DNA from: Nitrospirota bacterium | GTDB lineage: Bacteria > Nitrospirota > Nitrospiria > Nitrospirales > Nitrospiraceae | Assembly (NCBI GenBank): GCA_016235225.1 | Contig: JACRLS010000274.1 | Location: 1 to 6,916, forward strand | Length of the DNA: 6,916 nt | Reading direction: 5' to 3' | In this document: one piece after another, positions 5,571-6,916 of the stretch | Numbering within the stretch: position 1 is the first letter of the stretch | How the letters are laid out: every line of letters starts with the position of its first letter | The notes under the pieces: generated by a model | The model's database searches: none | What the model saw: only the letters and a program-made list of their open reading frames with translations | Told to the model about the DNA's origin: nothing | Made by a program: the position numbers and the translations under genes

Positions 5571-6589
5571 CCTATCGAGATGCGCTTCACGCGGCGCTGA
5601 GTCAGGCGATGGAAGAGGACCCGACCGTTTGCGTGATGGGGATCGGCGTCGACGATCACAAGGCGGTGTTCGGGAGCACCAAGGATCTGGTGAAGCGGTT
5701 CGGCCCGCATCGCGTGTTCGATACGCCGATTGCGGAGGGGGGAATGACCGGCGTCGCCATCGGGGCAGCCCTCGGCGGCCTCAAGCCCGTGCACATCCAT
5801 ATCCGATGCGATTTTCTCTACCTGGCTCTCGATCAATTGCTCAATCTGGCCGCCAAGTGGCGGTCGATGTTCGGCGGGCAGATGAGCGTGCCGCTCGTTG
5901 TCCGGGCGGTCGTCGGGCGAAGTTGGGGACAGGGGGCGCAGCATTCGCAAAGTCTCCAGTCCTTCATGATGCACGTGCCGGGCATCAAGGTCGCCATGCC
6001 GACCACCGCCTACGATGCGCAGGGCCTGCTGCTGTCCGCGATCGCCGATCCCAACCCCGTGTTTCTGTTGGAGCACCGGCTGCTGTACGAGCTCACGGGT
6101 GAAGTGCCGGACTATTGCCGGGCTATTCCGTTCGGGAAGACGGTTGTTCGCCGGGAGGGGGATGACGTGACGCTCGTCGCTAACTCCTACATGGCGGTCG
6201 AAGCCCTCCGCGCGGCGGATGTGCTGAGTGGATACGGAATTCAGGCCGAGGTGGTCGATCCGGTCTCGCTCGTGCCGATGGACGAGGCCACGATCCTCAA
6301 CTCGGTCCGAAAGACAGGCCGACTGGTGGTGGTCGATACCAGTTGGGTGACATGCGGAGTGAGCGCCGAGATCGCCGCCCTGGTAGCCGAGAAGGCCTTT
6401 GACTCATTGAAAGCACCGGTCAAACGCCTGGGTATGCAGCGAACCGTCTGTCCGGTGAGCAAGCCGCTGGAGCGGGCCTTTTATCCCCACGCAGGAACCA
6501 TTGTCGCGGAAGTGCTGGATCTGCTGGGTGAACAACGGCTCGACGTCCAGGTCCCGGAAACGGCGACGTCATTCAAGGGACCGTTCTGA
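5558..6589 (+). CDS. Thiamine-diphosphate-dependent 2-oxoacid dehydrogenase E1, beta subunit
   Basis: This 343-residue protein is a full-length transketolase-like beta subunit, the partner of the preceding alpha subunit. The pyrimidine-binding domain begins TYRDAL (5-10) and carries FDTPIAEGGMTGVAIGAAL (54-72). E60 in TPIAE matches the glutamate that activates the thiamine aminopyrimidine. WGQGAQHSQS (123-132) supplies the conserved histidine H129 near the active site. The C-terminal transketolase domain starts near residue 195 and holds VDPVSLVPMD (233-242) and VSKPLERAFYP (300-310), the latter in the 'LE.AFYP' form I associate with E1 proteins of polysaccharide loci. ATG 5558 overlaps the alpha gene by 13 bp. 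Both active-site residues are present, so the pair looks catalytically competent. Without a lipoyl E2 nearby, the fate of the acyl group is open: acyloin-type transfer to a sugar, or a borrowed E2. Confidence 0.88.
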   Translation: MRLVTYRDALHAALSQAMEEDPTVCVMGIGVDDHKAVFGSTKDLVKRFGPHRVFDTPIAEGGMTGVAIGAALGGLKPVHIHIRCDFLYLALDQLLNLAAKWRSMFGGQMSVPLVVRAVVGRSWGQGAQHSQSLQSFMMHVPGIKVAMPTTAYDAQGLLLSAIADPNPVFLLEHRLLYELTGEVPDYCRAIPFGKTVVRREGDDVTLVANSYMAVEALRAADVLSGYGIQAEVVDPVSLVPMDEATILNSVRKTGRLVVVDTSWVTCGVSAEIAALVAEKAFDSLKAPVKRLGMQRTVCPVSKPLERAFYPHAGTIVAEVLDLLGEQRLDVQVPETATSFKGPF

Positions 6590-6600
6590 AGATCGTTGTT

Positions 6601-6687
6601 CGTATCTAGTTCCTCGTATCTCGTTTGAGTCCGAACGGGAGACCTGCGACGAACGACGAGGGACGAATCTCGTGAAGCGTATCTCGT
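6601..6687 (+). repeat. Degenerate CGTATCTCGT repeats, inverted relative to the downstream copies
   Basis: The gap between the beta-subunit stop and the aminotransferase holds CGTATCTAGT (6601-6610), CGTATCTCGT (6615-6624) and CGTATCTCGT (6678-6687). The first two are spaced 14 bp apart. CTCGTATCTCGT (6613-6624) is the exact reverse complement of ACGAGATACGAG at 6738-6749 and 6752-6763. GAACGACGAG (6651-6660) is a direct-orientation near copy of the downstream unit. TCTCGTT (6619-6625) can also fold on AACGGGA (6634-6640) with one G-U pair. There is no T-run, so I do not call a terminator. Confidence 0.7.
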
Positions 6688-6689
6688 GG

Positions 6690-6694
6690 GGAGG
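6690..6694 (+). promoter_or_regulatory. Ribosome binding site of the aminotransferase gene
   Basis: GGAGG lies 8 nt before ATG 6703. An in-frame ATG at 6697 is too close to use it and ATG 6706 is also possible, so 6703 is chosen. The site directly follows the inverted-repeat arm 6678-6687. Confidence 0.65.
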
Positions 6695-6702
6695 AAATGG
6701 CA

Positions 6703-6916
6703 ATGATGACCAAGACCGCTAGCGCCTCAGACGAGCGACGAGATACGAGCGACGAGATACGAGCGACGCCGGTGGTTCGTTATCCCTTAGCGCAAGACAC
6801 CATTGATCGGGAGGATGTCCGGCGACTGATCCAGTGGCTGGAGACCAATCCCCGGATGACCCAGGGGGCGGTGACGCGGGAATTCGAAGACCGCTGGAGC
6901 CGCTGGTTGGGCATGC
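6703..6916 (+). CDS. DegT/DnrJ/EryC1/StrS family aminotransferase, N-terminal part
   Basis: Seventy-one codons are present before the window ends. From residue 26 the sequence RYPLAQDTIDRED, then WLETNPRMTQGAVTREFE and RWSRWLGM, matches the N-terminus of the PLP-dependent sugar aminotransferase family (DegT/DnrJ/EryC1/StrS), in which the 'T.G..T.EFE..W..WLG' stretch precedes the cofactor-binding domain. Members aminate keto-sugars bound to nucleotides, and a subset (RfbH-like) are 3-dehydratases. The PLP-lysine region lies outside the window, so the two cannot be told apart. Residues 6-23 (ASASDERRDTSDEIRATP) are not family-like: they are encoded by the 14-bp direct repeat at 6731-6768, so the gene seems to have acquired a repeat-derived N-terminal extension. 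GTG 6772 is a start nearer the conserved core but has no clear ribosome site. The enzyme fits a role in making an amino or deoxy sugar for the same glycan. Confidence 0.82.
   Translation, partial: MMTKTASASDERRDTSDEIRATPVVRYPLAQDTIDREDVRRLIQWLETNPRMTQGAVTREFEDRWSRWLGM
6731..6768 (+). repeat. 14-bp tandem direct repeat (about 2.7 copies) inside the aminotransferase start region
   Basis: The unit GAGCGACGAGATAC is present perfectly at 6733-6746 and 6747-6760, followed by a partial copy GAGCGACG at 6761-6768 and preceded by AC at 6731-6732. The copies are back to back with no spacers, so this is a minisatellite and not a CRISPR array. Fourteen is not a multiple of three, so the two full copies are read in different frames and a gain or loss of one unit would shift the reading frame. 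Confidence 0.85.

Noticed and set aside
5339..6076. Minus-strand open frame of 245 codons across the E1 alpha/beta junction
   Set aside because: It lies opposite the conserved catalytic regions of both E1 subunits; no independent coding evidence.
6619..6640. Intrinsic terminator after the E1 beta gene
   Set aside because: A 7-bp stem with one G-U pair and an 8-nt loop can form, but it is followed by GACCTGCG and not by a T-run.
6731..6768. CRISPR array
   Set aside because: The repeat unit is only 14 bp and the copies are directly adjacent with no unique spacers.

Overview
This window is a one-strand, GC-rich stretch (all genes on +) from a bacterial surface-glycan or glycoprotein biosynthesis locus. 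In order it holds: the tail of an asparagine synthase; a SAM methyltransferase fused to a 2-oxoglutarate/Fe(II) (phytanoyl-CoA-hydroxylase-like) oxygenase, broken by a frameshift; a sialic-acid-synthase (NeuB) family enzyme; a second, unrelated methyltransferase that carries a Maf-like C-terminal module; the alpha and beta subunits of a thiamine-diphosphate 2-oxoacid dehydrogenase E1; and the first 71 codons of a DegT/DnrJ/EryC1/StrS sugar aminotransferase.

Layout: 1-178 asparagine synthase end; 207-1776 frameshifted methyltransferase-oxygenase; 1777-2019 a structured gap with a possible 45-codon ORF that ends on the neuB start codon (ATGA); 2020-3048 neuB-like; 3036-4475 methyltransferase/Maf-like fusion, overlapping neuB by 13 bp; 4476-4586 short gap; 4587-5570 and 5558-6589 E1 alpha and beta, also overlapping by 13 bp; 6590-6702 a gap full of degenerate CGTATCTCGT / ACGAGATACG repeats that run into the aminotransferase reading frame; 6703 to the window end, aminotransferase.

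How the genes may work together (inference): the NeuB homologue would condense phosphoenolpyruvate with an amino or deoxy sugar to give a nonulosonic acid. The DegT enzyme would supply or modify an amino/deoxy sugar. The methyltransferases, the oxygenase and the asparagine synthase would decorate the product or an aglycone. The E1 pair has no E2 or E3 partner in view, so it may perform a biosynthetic decarboxylation or two-carbon (acyloin-type) transfer rather than feed central metabolism. The Maf-like module is suggestive because Maf proteins are linked to transfer of nonulosonic acids to flagellin. No nucleotidyltransferase, transporter or glycosyltransferase is in the window, so the final product cannot be named.

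Organism: high GC, strong AGGAGG-type ribosome sites and overlapping genes indicate a bacterium, probably Gram-negative. The ACGAGATACGAG-type intergenic repeats remind me of Nitrospira (Nitrospirota) genomes, but this is recollection only and not proof.
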